A stretch of 64,000 nucleotides of DNA from Odiellus spinosus (GCA_963920705.1 OY987237.1:10322601-10386600); one strand, 5' to 3'. Counted from the first letter of the stretch, positions 12,414 through 26,015 are shown. The notes: generated from the letters alone by a model not told the origin. Made by a program: numbers and translations.

Positions 12414-14893
12414 TAATTTTTCGAGAAACATTTATACGATGTCTTTAGTTTATTTACCTATGAATCGCGTTTTTTTTTTTTATACCAAGTTAAGATCAAC
12501 TACGTGTAGACTTGGCTAGCAGGTACAAGACCTAATTATATCCCCAACCATGACCTTTACGCGGGACCAACCTTTTGCAACCATCTAAAACTAATTTGGC
12601 GCTCGATTAAATACGCAATTTTTCTTAAACTTATTAAAACCAAAGCGAAAGCGGGGAAAAAAAAAAACCCTAGTTTTATCAATTAGTATAATCTAATATA
12701 AGATTCTCTCTGCAGTTTCTAGGAGTAAAAAAAAAAAATATCTTCGGAATCTACATCACGTATACAAATATTATCAAACCAAGCGTTTTAATTATCAAGA
12801 GAATAAACTCATTTGTGCCTTCCTCTTCCTTCCCAGAAATTAACTGCATGGTCCCGTTCACCCCGCTGACAAATCAATAGTTTTATAAACAGAAACGGCA
12901 GACTAATTCGATTTCGTAGAGGGAATAAAGGTGAAGTTCAGACTGTCACTATTAAAACAGGTTTAAAAACCTTTTTGCGAAAATTACAATCTCAAATTAA
13001 GTATTCGAACCTAAACGCGTATATGATTATGCCACGTAACTATAATTAATATTACAAAAAACGAAAGCAAACAAAAAGCCCGTCATTTCTTATCATTTGT
13101 GACGAGTAATTTAAAAATTAGAAGAACAAATTATTCTAAATCAGTTGAAATTGTGTCAAAGTGCGAACGAGACAAAAGAGAGAAACGAAGTGAAATATTC
13201 TAAGCAATTTTTTTTTTTTTAGTTTCTCTCTTTCTATCTTCGCAATTCGTTTTAGGGGTCGTGGACCTAATTAGAAATCTAGGGGGAGTAGTAGGACGAA
13301 TGGCTTATATATATACATATATGTTAAGGTAGTGGAGCAAGATAATGACCTCACGGTGTTCTAGGTTTGGCCAAAATATAGTCCAATCCCATCTTAATAG
13401 AATTTTAGTTCTGTAGATCTGTTTGTTTCATCATAAAGAATATAGAGTAGTACAGAATGGTTAAGGGTTGGACCAGAGGTGGTCAAACGGTAGAAAAAAA
13501 AGGTATTTTACCTCTAAGACAATAATAGAACACAAAACTCGCATTTCTAACTTTTGGCGAATGACAATACTAGGTCAAAATGGATAAAATTAGTTCGTTG
13601 ATCAATATTTTATCCATTTAGCAATTAAGTTCAAAGTGAAGTTTTCCTCAGTTCTCGCGTCTGTGCACAACAATAAACACGCACTATTAAGTATGCATGA
13701 TATGGATAATACACCACGCGTACAATTTACAACTAAAGAAACGCAACCAACACACCTGAAACAATAGAAAACATTTCCTTATTTCAAATTGAAACACCTT
13801 CCTGTATTCTCAATCGCTGCTTGAAATTTGACGAACACTGGCCTATAAACTCGGCATCAGCTCTCCTCTTAATCCTACCGATCCTCAACCCCGTAGCGAG
13901 TGCAATTTAGAAAAGAACGCGCTAGTATATAGGGATGAAATTTTGGGCCTCGGCAATGTTCGATCCCACGAGAGAATTTTCTCTTTTGCCACATATTCAA
14001 TCAGTTTCAGTTTGCAGCACGAATAACGCAATTCCTCACTATCCAACGATTAAGTCACTTATGAAATAACAGTAGTTTAAACCTTTTACGCGCCATAATC
14101 TTCCACTGATACTGACTAAAGATAAAAATAGATTGAGAGTTCAACACGTACAAAGCTATTTCCCTATAATATAGCTATCTCAAAAACTAGATATCTTGGG
14201 TATAATCGAAGCTTGTGCTGTATTTTCAAATGGTACTTTATAAAGTCAATACCAGTTTAAGAGTTCAACACGAATAAATATATCTCCCTTTCTATATAAT
14301 TGATTCCATCTCTCTAGTTGTAACATACTTCAAATTGAAAGGAACTACTGATACCGATTCAACTCATAGTCAGTTTAAGTGTTTAGCAAGAATAAAGTCA
14401 CGACCCATGATATACACAATATACTATGTACCTTACTACTCATTGAAAACTTGGATTATTACGATTTGATACTATGAAGCGGCGTGTACGGTTCTCTTGA
14501 ACTTCTCTTTCCATCCCTTGCTCCCGATATACCCTCGGTCCGATGGATAAAACGTCCCAGGTACCCTTTAGTCGCGATTTATCACGCCAGTTAATGGTTT
14601 ACTATTTGTCACTTTACAGCGCCAGCGGAAAAAAAAAAGGTAGCTAGGTCGCGAACGAGCGGAGGACGACAAAATGAGAGAGAAGTCTTTGATTCTATAC
14701 AAACTCAATTTTAGATGGAATATATAAATTGGTCATGAAAAGGTTATCTTTGGACTTTCAGTAGATTATTAATGCTTAAATGTTTCTGAATAGTGATAAC
14801 TACGACGTCTCAATAGGCACACAAGATCATAAGGGGTTATCTAGCGGAAAATATTGTAGGCTAATAATAGCGAATTGCACTGGGCGTTCTTTA
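12414..14893. other. Non-coding stretch
   Basis: I see no gene. The sequence is AT-rich with poly-A and poly-T runs (for example near 12657-12667, 12728-12738 and 13208-13220). AGACTGTCACTATTAAAAC near 12940 is a loose match to a family B end, without a partner. Confidence 0.5.
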
Positions 14894-15190
14894 AGCCGCG
14901 TTGATACTAGGCCTTGGAATCGATTTAAACCGTTTCAAAACGTTTCGCTTTTGCCCTGTGAACAAGAAATCGTCTTTTATCAAATCGATATGATTCGATT
15001 TCTCGAAACGGCTTCGGGAACCAGTTTCATACCGATTCGGTTTCAACAACCGATAGATGAAGCTACAATAAATCGATTTTTAAAGATAATGCGTGAACAC
15101 GTGACGCTTAAAACGGTTCCTGGCCATTTGAATATCGGTTTGATTTTACCATTTCAAATCGATTAAGAAATGATAAGTGTGACCGTAGCT
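14894..15190 (-). mobile_element. Family E MITE, copy 1 (about 297 bp)
   Basis: Read on the reverse strand, this element begins AGCTACGGTCACACTTATC and ends CCTAGTATCAACGCGGCT, matching copies at 29923-30178, 38961-39095 and 62186-62418. Shared internal words, on the reverse strand, include AAACTGGTTCCCGAAGC, GAGAAATCGA and CCAAGGCCTAG. A 128-codon open frame on the plus strand (14780-15166) overlaps almost the entire element; since it falls in a dispersed repeat whose other copies do not keep the frame, I regard it as non-coding. Confidence 0.78.
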
Positions 15191-18125
15191 ATAGACTAGA
15201 GCAAGAGAAATCATTCTGAGAGCGAGCCTGATCATTGATTGTCGAGCAACCTTTGTCTTTGCGACAGCCTTTCAAATTAGTATTTTTTTAAGAATGAAAG
15301 TGAATTGACGAAATAAATACCCTTAATGCAACTTATTTTTTTACAACTAAAATTGCGCTTGTTGCTAAGCCTAAAAAACAGACATATATATTATTCGTTC
15401 GGTGGCGATAATCATTATCGTTTACTTTTGCTTAGAAGCAAAAAGATCATTTTATCCTATTAAAAACGTTCCACGAGGCGCCTCACTAAGCCTAACTCTT
15501 TCAGCCTTCCTCATGCACCTTCCCACCTCACTTCTCTTTATCTCTTTTCTTGTTTGAACGTGATGAAAAGAGCTTTTTGAGGATTTTTTCCTTTGTAGTA
15601 CAAACTAACTAGCGATCGAGAATAGCTCTTTGTGGCTGTGGCTTTTTCAAGTTTTTAAGGGAGATATTCGCTGGGATTTTTAGCGGCAATTTTATTACGC
15701 GCGAGGTAACTAGGTTGATACCGCGACAGGAAAGCCGATATTATTCAATTGGGGGTTTAATTGATAAGAGTCGTTTTAGAAGTCGGTTAATTGCTTGGCT
15801 CTTTGCCTTATCGTTTTATGATAGAAGGAGAGTTTTCACAGTTAATGTTAGAAAAATAATATATCGTCAGTTCATTAATTAAACATAACAATGCCAATTA
15901 AGCTATAATTATGTACACACTATACAACTTTGATACCGTGAGAACGCGTCTTGTATCACATTTGGTCGGGCGTTTAGAGAAATGGATATCGTTATCGTTT
16001 TGGCAAAGATTCGCGTGTGAATTTGGATAGATGGCAGTTTATCTAGAGATTCACGGTTGAGTTTTATCTCCGGTCGTATTAATTAGTTTGAATTAGGATT
16101 ATAGAAGTTTGATATGTTCGAGAAGAGTTTAATCTGAAATTTATATCGCGGGTAGCGTGACTAATACAGTTTATAATTGTGAGATAGTTTCGCGTTGTTG
16201 ACGTTCCCGATAAACTCGGGGTCTATACGATACTGCGTGAATGACTAAGCAGTTTACCCGCGCGTGAGGTCTTCGATAGCTAGCGACATACTCGCTTGTA
16301 AGTAAGAATACATTACCGAGAAACAAGGTATCACCGTAAAGTCTGACAACGAGAATCGAGGGAATCAAAGATTTTACTGGTGGACATAGATACTTCAGTA
16401 GCTACGCGTACAGTATGAATCCCAATTCAACCCTTCACTCGGGGCATAAATATTCAAAATGAGCGATTCGTATAAATAATTGGATGTTAAATTAGCAACG
16501 TAATATAAACACAAAATATTATGGAATAGATTTCAAGTCTTCAGTTCCTAGCCGCGGTAGAACTTTAAAATGATTAGCTGCATTACATGAAAACAAAGCC
16601 CAAATAAAGGGATTTTATGTTTAAAATATAAAGCTGAAATAAATTTAAATACACCATCATTAAAAGTGTCAAAACGTAAATATTTCAAATCGAAAGCACC
16701 ATTAAATTTTGAACAAGAACTGTTTCAAATAGACCGATCGAATGTTTAAAATCAACTCGTAAAAATGAATGAAATAAAGATTACCCTAATATTTAAATTA
16801 TAATAATATTTCGCACCCATTTTATAGGAGACTATACCTTGAATTATTAGAAGAAAAAAATCCCCGAATAATTTTCAATAACTCAATCTTTCGTCTAGTC
16901 CATTTTTATCACCCGTGGCAAAAGTTTAATTTCAGACGCTACAGTGATTGGTTGGAAAATCGAAGCTTTTTTTGGGGGGGTTTAACGTCTATAAAGTTAT
17001 CGGAGCTTATAGTTGGGGATTAGAACGATCCGGAAGGGGAAGAAACGCTAGTCGCAAAGCGGAGCAGGATGAGAATAGCTCCAGAGGGAAGAGTCTCGCG
17101 ACGTGATGTCATTTATAGAGGCGCGCGAACTCTAATTAGTTGGTATCTCCACCCTTCCATCCTATACCTTTCCTTCCTACCATAACTATCTTTTAAAAGT
17201 TTAGTCTATGCAGGTTGCGTGGTAACCACTAGAAGCGATATTTGGGGATTGATCACAGTAAACGCTTAACTATGATATAGACCATTTCGGTAGAGACGGG
17301 CCAGCTCTAACACACCTTTAAGACACCTTTCAAAGTGTCGGTGAAATATTTTTTTGAGACAAAAGCACAATTGGCAGATTCGCGTATGCTATCGTGCATG
17401 ACGAGGCAAAAAACGCCTTTTCAAAACAGGGCTTTTTCACAACGCCTTTTAAGTTCAGAGAAACTATGATTTCGAGAAACGCTGTTTTGAAAATCGCTGA
17501 CGCTCTTACCCACAACAGTAATAACTTTTACGCATCCTTTCATAAGACTAAGTATGATTTCGTGAACTGTACCAATGACATCAAACGTAACCCCTGAACA
17601 GGGAAGTACGCGATTGAAAGTGGGCGAGAAAAATGTACAAGAACCGTTCTTCACAATTAAATGTAAACCTTTTACTACATATGAGGGATAGTGTATTTTT
17701 ATTCTAATCATTGTGTTAACCTAACGCTGACTTTCTGTTATACTTTAAAACATTGTCACTGGACCACTTATTTAAAAAAGAATATTGCATGGCCTAAAGC
17801 AATACGCGAGATTACACTCATCAACCGTTAAAAAAGTCCGTACCATATGAAAGAGAAACGGTAAATGGAGAAAAAACTTAGCACTCCATTATCGTTTTTG
17901 CGGAAGTTTCACTTTGAGTGAGAAAAAGTTCTCCCCAAACCCACTAAAAAAAGGCTTATCGTCCAAAAAAAATTAAAAAAAAAAAGTATATTATCAGAAT
18001 TTGAAAAAGATTTTTCCCGGACCATCACACATCCACCATGGAGTCATACATACAAAGTACACTATTTACAAGAAGTAGACCGCAGAATCTTGCGTGTTAC
18101 GAAGCATTTATAGCGTTCGGATTAA
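15191..18125. other. Non-coding stretch
   Basis: No gene is recognised. Overlapping opposed frames near 17330-17711 (61 to 96 codons) show no domain, and a 65-codon reverse frame at 16171-16368 is equally anonymous. The region is somewhat richer in CpG than its neighbours around 15940-16370, without any identifiable promoter architecture. Confidence 0.45.
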
Positions 18126-18218
18126 TCTTAAGGCGGATGCACACTGACCAATTTTGACGCGTTTCCACGTTCTCGCTCGAAACGCACGAAAATTGGTTTA
18201 GTGAGCAACCTACTTTAA
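18126..18218. mobile_element. Short foldback element (about 93 bp)
   Basis: The left half runs from CTTAAGGCGGATGCACACT through CCAATTTTGACGCGTTTC. The complement of the right half runs from CTTAAAGTAGGTTGCTCACT through CCAATTTTCGTGCGTTTC. The two halves therefore pair along most of their length around a small central loop. The CACACT word near the tip recalls family E ends. There is no second copy in the window and no clear target duplication beyond the paired CTTAA. Confidence 0.6.
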
Positions 18219-18936
18219 GGAAAAATAAGGGCATAGTGGATTGAAGAAGGTGGTATGGGTTGAATAACTATGAGTAATGAATGCAATTACACGAGCTCGA
18301 AAGAAACAATGTTAACTAGGAACATTACGCCACGTTCCACTTCAAATTGGCAGCATGTTCTAAGCTAGACTACCGGTTATCTCTATTGTTTCTCGACTTA
18401 AAATGGAGCCTAGCTTTAACTGTAGTTAGAGAATGAATTAAGCAGTAATACTTAGAGGGGAAAAAAGAGTAAAACATTTCCCCCATCTAATTTGAATAAA
18501 CTTTCAATTCTTAAATTCTACACGTTTATTATCTTTCAGAGTTACTCTACAATACAAGAAACATAGAAACTACCCAGTTATATTTCATGGCTAAGAAAGA
18601 ACGTAATTTATTATAGAAAAAAATGGTTTCCAAATGACAATTTAAGTTTATTAGAGCTCTAGTTATAATCGAGTATATGTATTTTGATTTTACCTTAAAT
18701 AACCAAACATTAAATTGAAAATTATTTGGGCAGGTGTTTTTGAATTTGAATTTAGCATGAGATCCATTTTTAAATTAAAATAACACTAACGATTTACCGA
18801 AGAAAGGCCTCGGCTTGCTCAATATCATGCCATTTCTTTTTAAAAATAACCCATTTTCTACAATATCTTAATCATGATAAATAATAAGTTTAAAACATAT
18901 CCAAATATAAAGTGTAAGTATCTCTATAGTGTGTAT
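18219..18936. other. AT-rich non-coding stretch
   Basis: I see nothing recognisable here: no open frame of note, no inverted repeat and no copy of the repeat families found elsewhere in the window. Confidence 0.5.
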
Positions 18937-19274
18937 CAGAAGCCGATGAAACCCTCCTTTGAAGTATACTACTCTAATGTTCCATATAGCGCTCCTCTCT
19001 GTATGGGTAAAATTCCCAATTTTACGAGTTAGAAGGGGTCCTACTTCATCCCCCCTGTCTACGGAAAATTGGAAATTCTCTCTCTCTCCACAAACGACGA
19101 CGTTTTTGGACGAACTCCAAGGCTGTTAGAAATATTCGCTCGACGAACTCCCGCTCCGAAAACATCTACCGTTAGGAGGCGTACGAATCGCGCCTTTTGA
19201 GAATAACCCATACAGAGAGGGGTAGACAAGATCCGGGAGTAATAGACTTCAAAGGAGGGTTTCATCGGCTTCTG
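18937..19274. mobile_element. MITE with long terminal inverted repeats
   Basis: The left end CAGAAGCCGATGAAACCC continues in perfect inverted match with the right end for 29 bp, and the similarity extends with gaps to about 75 bp on each side (shared word CCTCTCTGTATGGGT). TGTGTAT flanks both sides (18930-18936 and 19275-19281); the duplication can be read as up to 9 bp if the terminal C/G is treated as target, because the flank is a TG repeat. The interior encodes no transposase; a 68-codon reverse frame is incidental. The class is hAT-like or Mutator-like. Confidence 0.82.
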
Positions 19275-22200
19275 TGTGTATCAAAAAAGATTGAAATTGG
19301 AAAAATTCGCCTTGGAATATAATGCCATTTAACTATGGTACTAGTATGAAGAACTAAATCAATTTCATTATAATTATAATTTAAATTCGCATTATTTAAA
19401 ATAATATTTTTCAATTTTAAGCTACAAATGATTATGTATGTATTTATTTTACAAGATCTATGAATCCAATCATACAGCTTACGTCGATAAAAGTGAAAAT
19501 TTATTTCACTTATCTTTAATAAGCAAGAGTTTATTGCGAGATTCCAAACCAATTTACGAGAGAAGTGGAAAAAAATCTAAAAACATGATCTCCCAGGAGG
19601 TAACAACCGCTTGGTAATAGAAAAACAATTTACTCCGAGTAATCCACGGTTTACGATTTCTCGGGAAAAAATTAAATCTTATCAAAACGAGGATAACAAG
19701 GAGCTATAAAAGAAACAAACCCCATCCCATGACCTACATTTCTATATATCTTAAAAAAGGAAAGTATACCACCAGATAAAACCTCCAACAACGAAAACCA
19801 ATAAGAAAAACAAAACCTTCAGAAGGCTATACTAGAAATTCCGTCCAAGAAGCGTTTTTTAAAACTACTTTCTTAATAACGTTTAAACATTATGTATCAA
19901 TCCGCCCCAGCGTTTTATATTATGAAAAATTCTCCTGAAGAGAAGGTCAACCTCAAAGTGATGATCATCTTGTTTTTTTCAAGGGTATAAAATCTAAAGA
20001 AACATTGTCAAATTGTTTTTAAAAAATACCACGTTAAGGTAATAGCTAAATATAAATGCTACAACATCATGATATTCTTAGACCAAACATGGCCATTTTA
20101 ACTTGGTGCTCCATATAGGAATAGTTATACGAAAACTAAACAAACTACACCACCCTAAGGAGAATCTGCAGAATAAAATGTTTAGAATCCTTCATTGTAA
20201 TTCTTTTTTATTGGGCACCACGTACAAAGGTAGAAATGCATTTATCGTCTTGAATTAGATATAAAGGGATAATATAGCTTCAATGTGCTGCTACAAATAA
20301 ATGGGAAAATATAGACCTAACGTAATGTTTTCCCTGGCCCTTTGCAAAAATAAATAATTTATTAATTGTAAATAAACTAAATTATTCCATTTCATAGTCC
20401 CTTTAAGAATTATTCACGAAAGCAAATTTAACTATGGGGTAACCCATTTAACTTATTTAATATAATCTAGTCATATATGATAAAAAAATTAAAGATGCTC
20501 CACTGAAACTGAACGAAATAAAAATATTAATAAATACTTAAATTTATATAACTATAGTTTTACTACATAATTTCAAATATTGGTAGATAATATTCAGAAA
20601 AGCGTAATACGGAGAGTATACGCTCTTTTATAGAGCAATCTACGACTTAAAACCAATGATAGGAGAAAATACGGGCATTGGCGAAGAGAGAGAAAATTCA
20701 GGAAGCTAAACTACGTGCTCCGTTTGACAATGACCACCTTATCGGCGTGTGTCCAAGCATGGGCCTTTTTGTTTCCATTACACGTAAAATCTCCTATTTC
20801 GAAGAAGCAGAAGAGGCCACCTATACGCCTTTTACAACCTTAGAAAGGATCTATATACGAATAGAAAAGCTCGATTGTTCAATGAATAATTACCGTATTT
20901 CTACGATTGTAAATTTGTATACGCATTAGAGAGAGGAGAACAGAGAACGGTGTAATACTTCTCTCGCGAGTGTATTTCGAGACATTCTTCGAATAGAAAG
21001 CAATTTAGCATATAATAGCTGCAAAATTCTTACAGTATCTGTACTCTTTCAAGCTTGCAAAAGAAGTGTACGATAGCCGCGATTTAGATACCGTAAAGGC
21101 TACATACGCTTGGGAAAGGGTTACGAGTTGGAAAAATACTTAATTAAGGATTCCACCAACGATTTTACCTACTTTTTTTTTACACTATTTATCGTCTACT
21201 ATAGATATAGCTTCTATAGCACGTTTTCCCGCCTTTTTCAGCTACGGTTAAAGCCTAGTATCAAAGGGAGTGTTCAAAATCGCATGTGGAATTGCTACAG
21301 CTAGATAATTAAGAAGTGTTGAAAACGCTTCCTTACATAATTAACGCGTACTATGGTGTTGAAGGTAAGTTGAAAAGACTATAGATTTCACATTGTAAAA
21401 ATCCGTCTCAGCTTTTCACATAGTGACAACAATTATGGAACTAAATTGAATAGATAATCTTGAGTATAACATATACTAACAAAAAAGCTTTGGGGATAGT
21501 GTTAGTATATGGATAGAAATATAATCTATTCAACACTGAATAGGCAGAACGTATAAAGATAGGCTTCCTTTATCTTTATGAATATTTAACATTGAGGTTT
21601 AGAGCAGAATAGTTAATATACGCGCTTAAATTTATCTTTGATTGGATTTACATTTAATCCAACAGAGTCTGCAACAGTAAAGAAACTACAACAAAATAGA
21701 TAAAATATAGAGGTAATTTGCCTTGCACTTGCACTTTACAAATTCTGCACCTTGTATGTAATACCAAGTAATTAATAAATTACATATCTGGGAAAGGAGA
21801 GGTTATATATCAGCTAGTTTACAAAATTATCGAATCTACGGGGGATTGATACGTAATGTTAAGCCACACAAAGAAAAAGTAGTCATTGTCTAATTCCTTC
21901 TATTTGTAAATATAATCAAATTATAATAGTTTTTATCTCATTCCTCGTCACACCACGAATACTTTTAAAATATCAATGTTTTCCACGCTTTTCAGTCCCA
22001 TACTTTGGCTGAATTACAAATCGTGTGCGTGCCAAATTAAGATAAAATAATAATAAGCTCTATAGCTGTTATTTAAGCAGATTATAATTTTTTTATTAGA
22101 TTTTTATATACAGGATGGAAAAGATAAAAAGACTCAATCGCTTCCTTTTATGGTAGTTATGGGGAGAAAAAGATAATGAAACTTTACCACGTATAGAATT

Positions 22201-23516
22201 TGAGAAAAATCATTAATTTTGGGTCTAAAATTTTAAACATTGGTAATTAATTACTAAATAGGACAAAAATGAATCAAAGGATAAGAAAATAACAATAAAT
22301 TTTGTAACGAATTCGAAGAAATTGAAAAGCTTTTTCTAAATTGGTCAAAATTGGAACGATCTTTGATATTCACCTATATTATTTGGGTTCATTATTTCGT
22401 CCACTTTTGAAGTAAATTGCATATAATTTTCTACATTTATTCAGTAATGTTGGTCGAGATTAACATTGAAACAACCAAATTGATAAAAATTGTTCAAAGT
22501 TAATGATTTGAACATTAAAAGGTTATGATATTTTCTCATTGTAAGGCCCATTTTCATCCAAATAAGAAGTAAATTATCACATTTGAAAAATTGTATTAAT
22601 ATGTTAGATAATGAAATTATCCCCTTCATAGAATTGAGCTAGGCTTATGGAGTTTTTGATCCGTTCCACCCTTTATAAGCCTAAACCTACATAATTTTAG
22701 TATAAATTACTACAATAAGCGTGCAACGCTTGTATTTTGTTTTGTTTTAGTATTTTTTTATTTGGGCGTTGGTTCAAAAAAGCATGAAAGCTACATAATT
22801 AATAGCCCAGTTAAGCGTAGCGTTGTTATCTGTCTTATTTATTAGTTTGTACTAAGCTTACCATGGTGTTTAAGCTACTTCGAGCAATAAAGGGAGTTAG
22901 TTGGAGAAAATAGAAAGTAGAAGGTTAAAGTTTGGTAGCAAAAACAACCAACAACGGCTTCGTGTAATCTTGAGTTTTTATTTAATTTTTTTTAGGAATG
23001 TCATGAGCTACAGAGGCTCCCTCTCAGGACCATGATCTAGATATAAATTATGAAATTTCTAGCTATTACCCTCCATAAAAATAGGGACTTTATAAATAAT
23101 AAAGAATTATATTAATTAGTTATGTGGTATAATAATAATATACGTAATCTATATAATAATATTATAATAGGTTAAATTTTCTTCACTGATATGCTTTACA
23201 ATATTACCAAAGCTGCTTTGTAACAATGTTTTCCTACACAAAACTAAATTTATTTCCCATCATTACGTAGATGCTTTTTTTGGCTATCGACATATTGATG
23301 ATGGTTTTGGATATTTTTCTTTTGAACTGGTTTGTTATTACATTCATGGCGCCTGTAAAATGAAAAGCTCCCTACCAGGCGTAAACCTTAGCATTAAGTT
23401 TCCATAGAACGCCTGTAGAAGTGTTTTTCCTACTGTACAGCCAATTCCTAAAAACGTTTCGATATACGAAAATACTACTTTTACTAAAGGTTTGATCTTC
23501 TATATTCCATGGTTAT
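19275..23516. other. AT-rich non-coding stretch
   Basis: No gene is recognised. The short frames at 20678-20929 and 21110-21304 have no known motif. A hairpin at 21443-21535 is annotated separately. The portion 22980-23270 is especially AT-rich, with AATAATAAT-type low-complexity sequence. I see no complete transposon in this interval. Confidence 0.5.
21443..21535. repeat. Imperfect hairpin or small foldback
   Basis: TTGAATAGATAAT and ATATACTAAC on the left face GTTAGTATAT and ATAATCTATTCAA on the right, giving two paired segments separated by internal loops around a short centre containing AAGCTTTGGGGATAG. It may be a small foldback transposon or chance low-complexity pairing. There is no second copy in the window. 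Confidence 0.45.
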
Positions 23517-23954
23517 ACCCTCTTCAGAATGCAACTAACAAGTGATTTTTTTATCGATTCCTTGTAGTGTAAATAGGCCTAATCCACTAGTGAAAAAAAT
23601 TACGAACATATATTAAACTAGAAATAAATATAAAACTTAACCGGAAAATAGGCTTAGCGGGATTCATGGAAATCCTGATTTCATCGCGTATAAGATCTAG
23701 CGACCAATCGAACGCGATTGTAAGCCACGTAGAAATCTCGCGTGAATAACGGGCCTTTGCCCATTGATCGCTAGACCTCACACGGAGGCAATTCAGCTGA
23801 TCTCCAATAATCCCGCTAAGCCTATTTTCAGTGTAAGTTTTAAATTTATTTCTAGTTTAATATTTGTTTCGTAAACTTTTTATTGGTGGATTATTCCTAT
23901 CTAAACGATAAGGAATCGATAAAAATCACTTATTAGGTTGCGTTTTCATTTTAA
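23517..23954. mobile_element. Family A foldback MITE, copy 3
   Basis: The left tip reads CAGAATGCAACTAACAAGTG, then a TTATCGATTCC block, TAGGCCTAATCCACTAGTG and AAAATAGGCTTAGCGGGATT. The right arm mirrors these, ending GGTTGCGTTTTCATTTTAA. The centre has GATCTAGCGACCAAT and its inverted partner. The right TTAA is at 23951-23954, while the left TTAA has decayed. The sequence immediately to its right (to 24033) matches the right end of family B copy 1, so the element sits inside or beside a family B relic. Confidence 0.8.
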
Positions 23955-24033
23955 GAACGAGAAAATGTTTAGTTGTTTGATAAAACTAAAAATATAATCC
24001 ACAAAAATTCGAAAAAATAGTGACAACCTCACT
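23955..24033. mobile_element. Family B right-end fragment
   Basis: GATAAAACTAAAAATATAAT, AATTCGAAAAAATAG and TGACAACCTCACTTTT follow the order seen at 8946-9012 in family B copy 1. No matching left end is visible on the far side of family A copy 3, so either the left half was lost or it has diverged past recognition. Confidence 0.6.
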
Positions 24034-26015
24034 TTTTTAGAAAAAAAATGTACTTAATCAAAATATGTTTAATATAAGTACACCACCTAAAAATTCATTG
24101 TGTTACGAGAAGAGACTTACTGTAAATAGATTGCTATTAAATTAAAACGAGATGGAGTGAATATGAACGTCAAAATATGCTGACAAACGAATCATAACGA
24201 GTTTTAGACGACCATTATTAAATAAATCTTCTCGGCGACACCCTACACGTTGAAATATTATATTAAATTTGTCAGAATTCTCTCCCTCCCCCTCCGTCTC
24301 TAATCTAAAGGAGTATTTGAAACCATGAGCTCAGTTAAATTAATCTTGCCTACGAATTATTTGGGTTGACTAGTAACCACATATTATAATTTATTTAAAA
24401 ACAGTTTTAAAGCCGCATTACCACGAGACTTTAAAGATTATATTCATAGAAGGAAGCTCTAGCCTCTAGGGCATATTAATTAATTATTATTTTGGGAATA
24501 AAAAAGGACTAGGAGGTGTCAGTCTGCCTGTCGTCTATCTGAAACGTTAAAGTTTACAATCAACGTTTGCAAAATGAGAGAAGTTGAAGCGAATTGATAC
24601 ACAACGTTACACTTCATTCGGACGAAAGTAGTCCATGCAAACTCCGTTTCATTACAGAAGCTTGAGTAATTCTAAAGCTCGGCTTTAAATTAAACTAAGC
24701 TCAGGAGGTTTGAGTTTTATTTAGCTCGAGACTTAAGTTGAAGCATCATTTTAAACGCCAAATTAACGCTTATATCATAAATTATAATTTAAAAGTTTAA
24801 AATATTAATTTGGATCAATTTGAACGCTGATGGTTCTTTTTTTAAATTAAAAACATTATATTTAAATGAAAAATATAAATGGTTCTCAAGAAAGCGGGTA
24901 TTATTAGGATGAGATGCATTATTGGTTTAATCAAATTATTTCCGAGTTTCAGTCTAAAAATAAAGGTAAATATAGTTATAATGGAACTTTATCTTTATGC
25001 TATATTTCGCAAGCGTATAAATGTATATCTCGTCTTAATCGTAAACTTTTCTTGGTAGTTAAAAATAAAAACCGGCCCGGTCGTAATAGTAATTTCAACC
25101 TGCTGTTATAAAATGTTTTAATGTTGATAAAACTTTGCGTAAGTGAAGGGAAACTATACTTTAAACAATCGTAGTACTCACTAAGTACTAATGTAAGCTC
25201 CCACATAAATCTAAGCAACAAAATCACGAAAAGAAATATGATATTTCAAAGCTATGAAATTTTACGCTGCGCCGTAACTTAGCTCAATTCAACTAACTTT
25301 GAATTACGCATTCAACTATATACCTTAAATGCAAGAGAAAGAAAGGTTGAAGAATGAGATAGCCGTAATGATGTCATTAACCTCTTTTCTCAGTCACTAT
25401 ACCGGTCTTTCTATCGCGTCCAATTCGGGGGACACGCGCTTAAGTACCTTATATAAACGAACCGACCACGTGAAAATGTTGAAATCGTTACACTTTTAAA
25501 ACCACATTTTGGGTCTAGGGAATACCAAAGCGCGCAATTAAAAAATAAAAACGAAAAACTCGAGTAATAGGCACTTCACCAAATGCGAAAAGGAAAATGA
25601 GAGAATTTTTAAGCGAGTATTAAAATTTCAGCTAGTAATGATTGCCGTTGCGTTTCAAAACAACTACCTTCAACCGTACCCGTTTTAAAGGTAAGATGAT
25701 TGTAGCTTCAGAAAACGTAGCTACGAGAATTTTCTCCAGTAACCTTTCACCTTGAAATAAAAGCACCTTTTCGAGAAAGGTCGCTTTGCTGTATCGTGTA
25801 AGGTTCATTCTCGAGTATACGGTGTTTACGGCTTCGTTAATGGTACAATGTACTGGTTTTCCAAAATTTCCTATAAGAATTCTCCCGCCCCTTGCAACAT
25901 CCTTAAAGAGAAGGCGAACAGAGCCCGAGGAAGTTATTTTTCAAGGAAAGTTCCAAAATATAGCCAATATAAGGAATTAACAGTTCGTAAGTCATATTAA
26001 CAATGGACACCTATC
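24034..26015. other. Non-coding stretch
   Basis: I recognise no gene. Small opposed frames near 24914-25227 and a 64-codon frame at 25786-25980 carry no motif. No transposon ends were identified in this interval. Confidence 0.5.

Noticed and set aside
14780..15166. 128-codon plus-strand open frame, the longest outside the retrotransposon
   Set aside because: It coincides with family E copy 1; other copies do not preserve it and no domain is recognisable.
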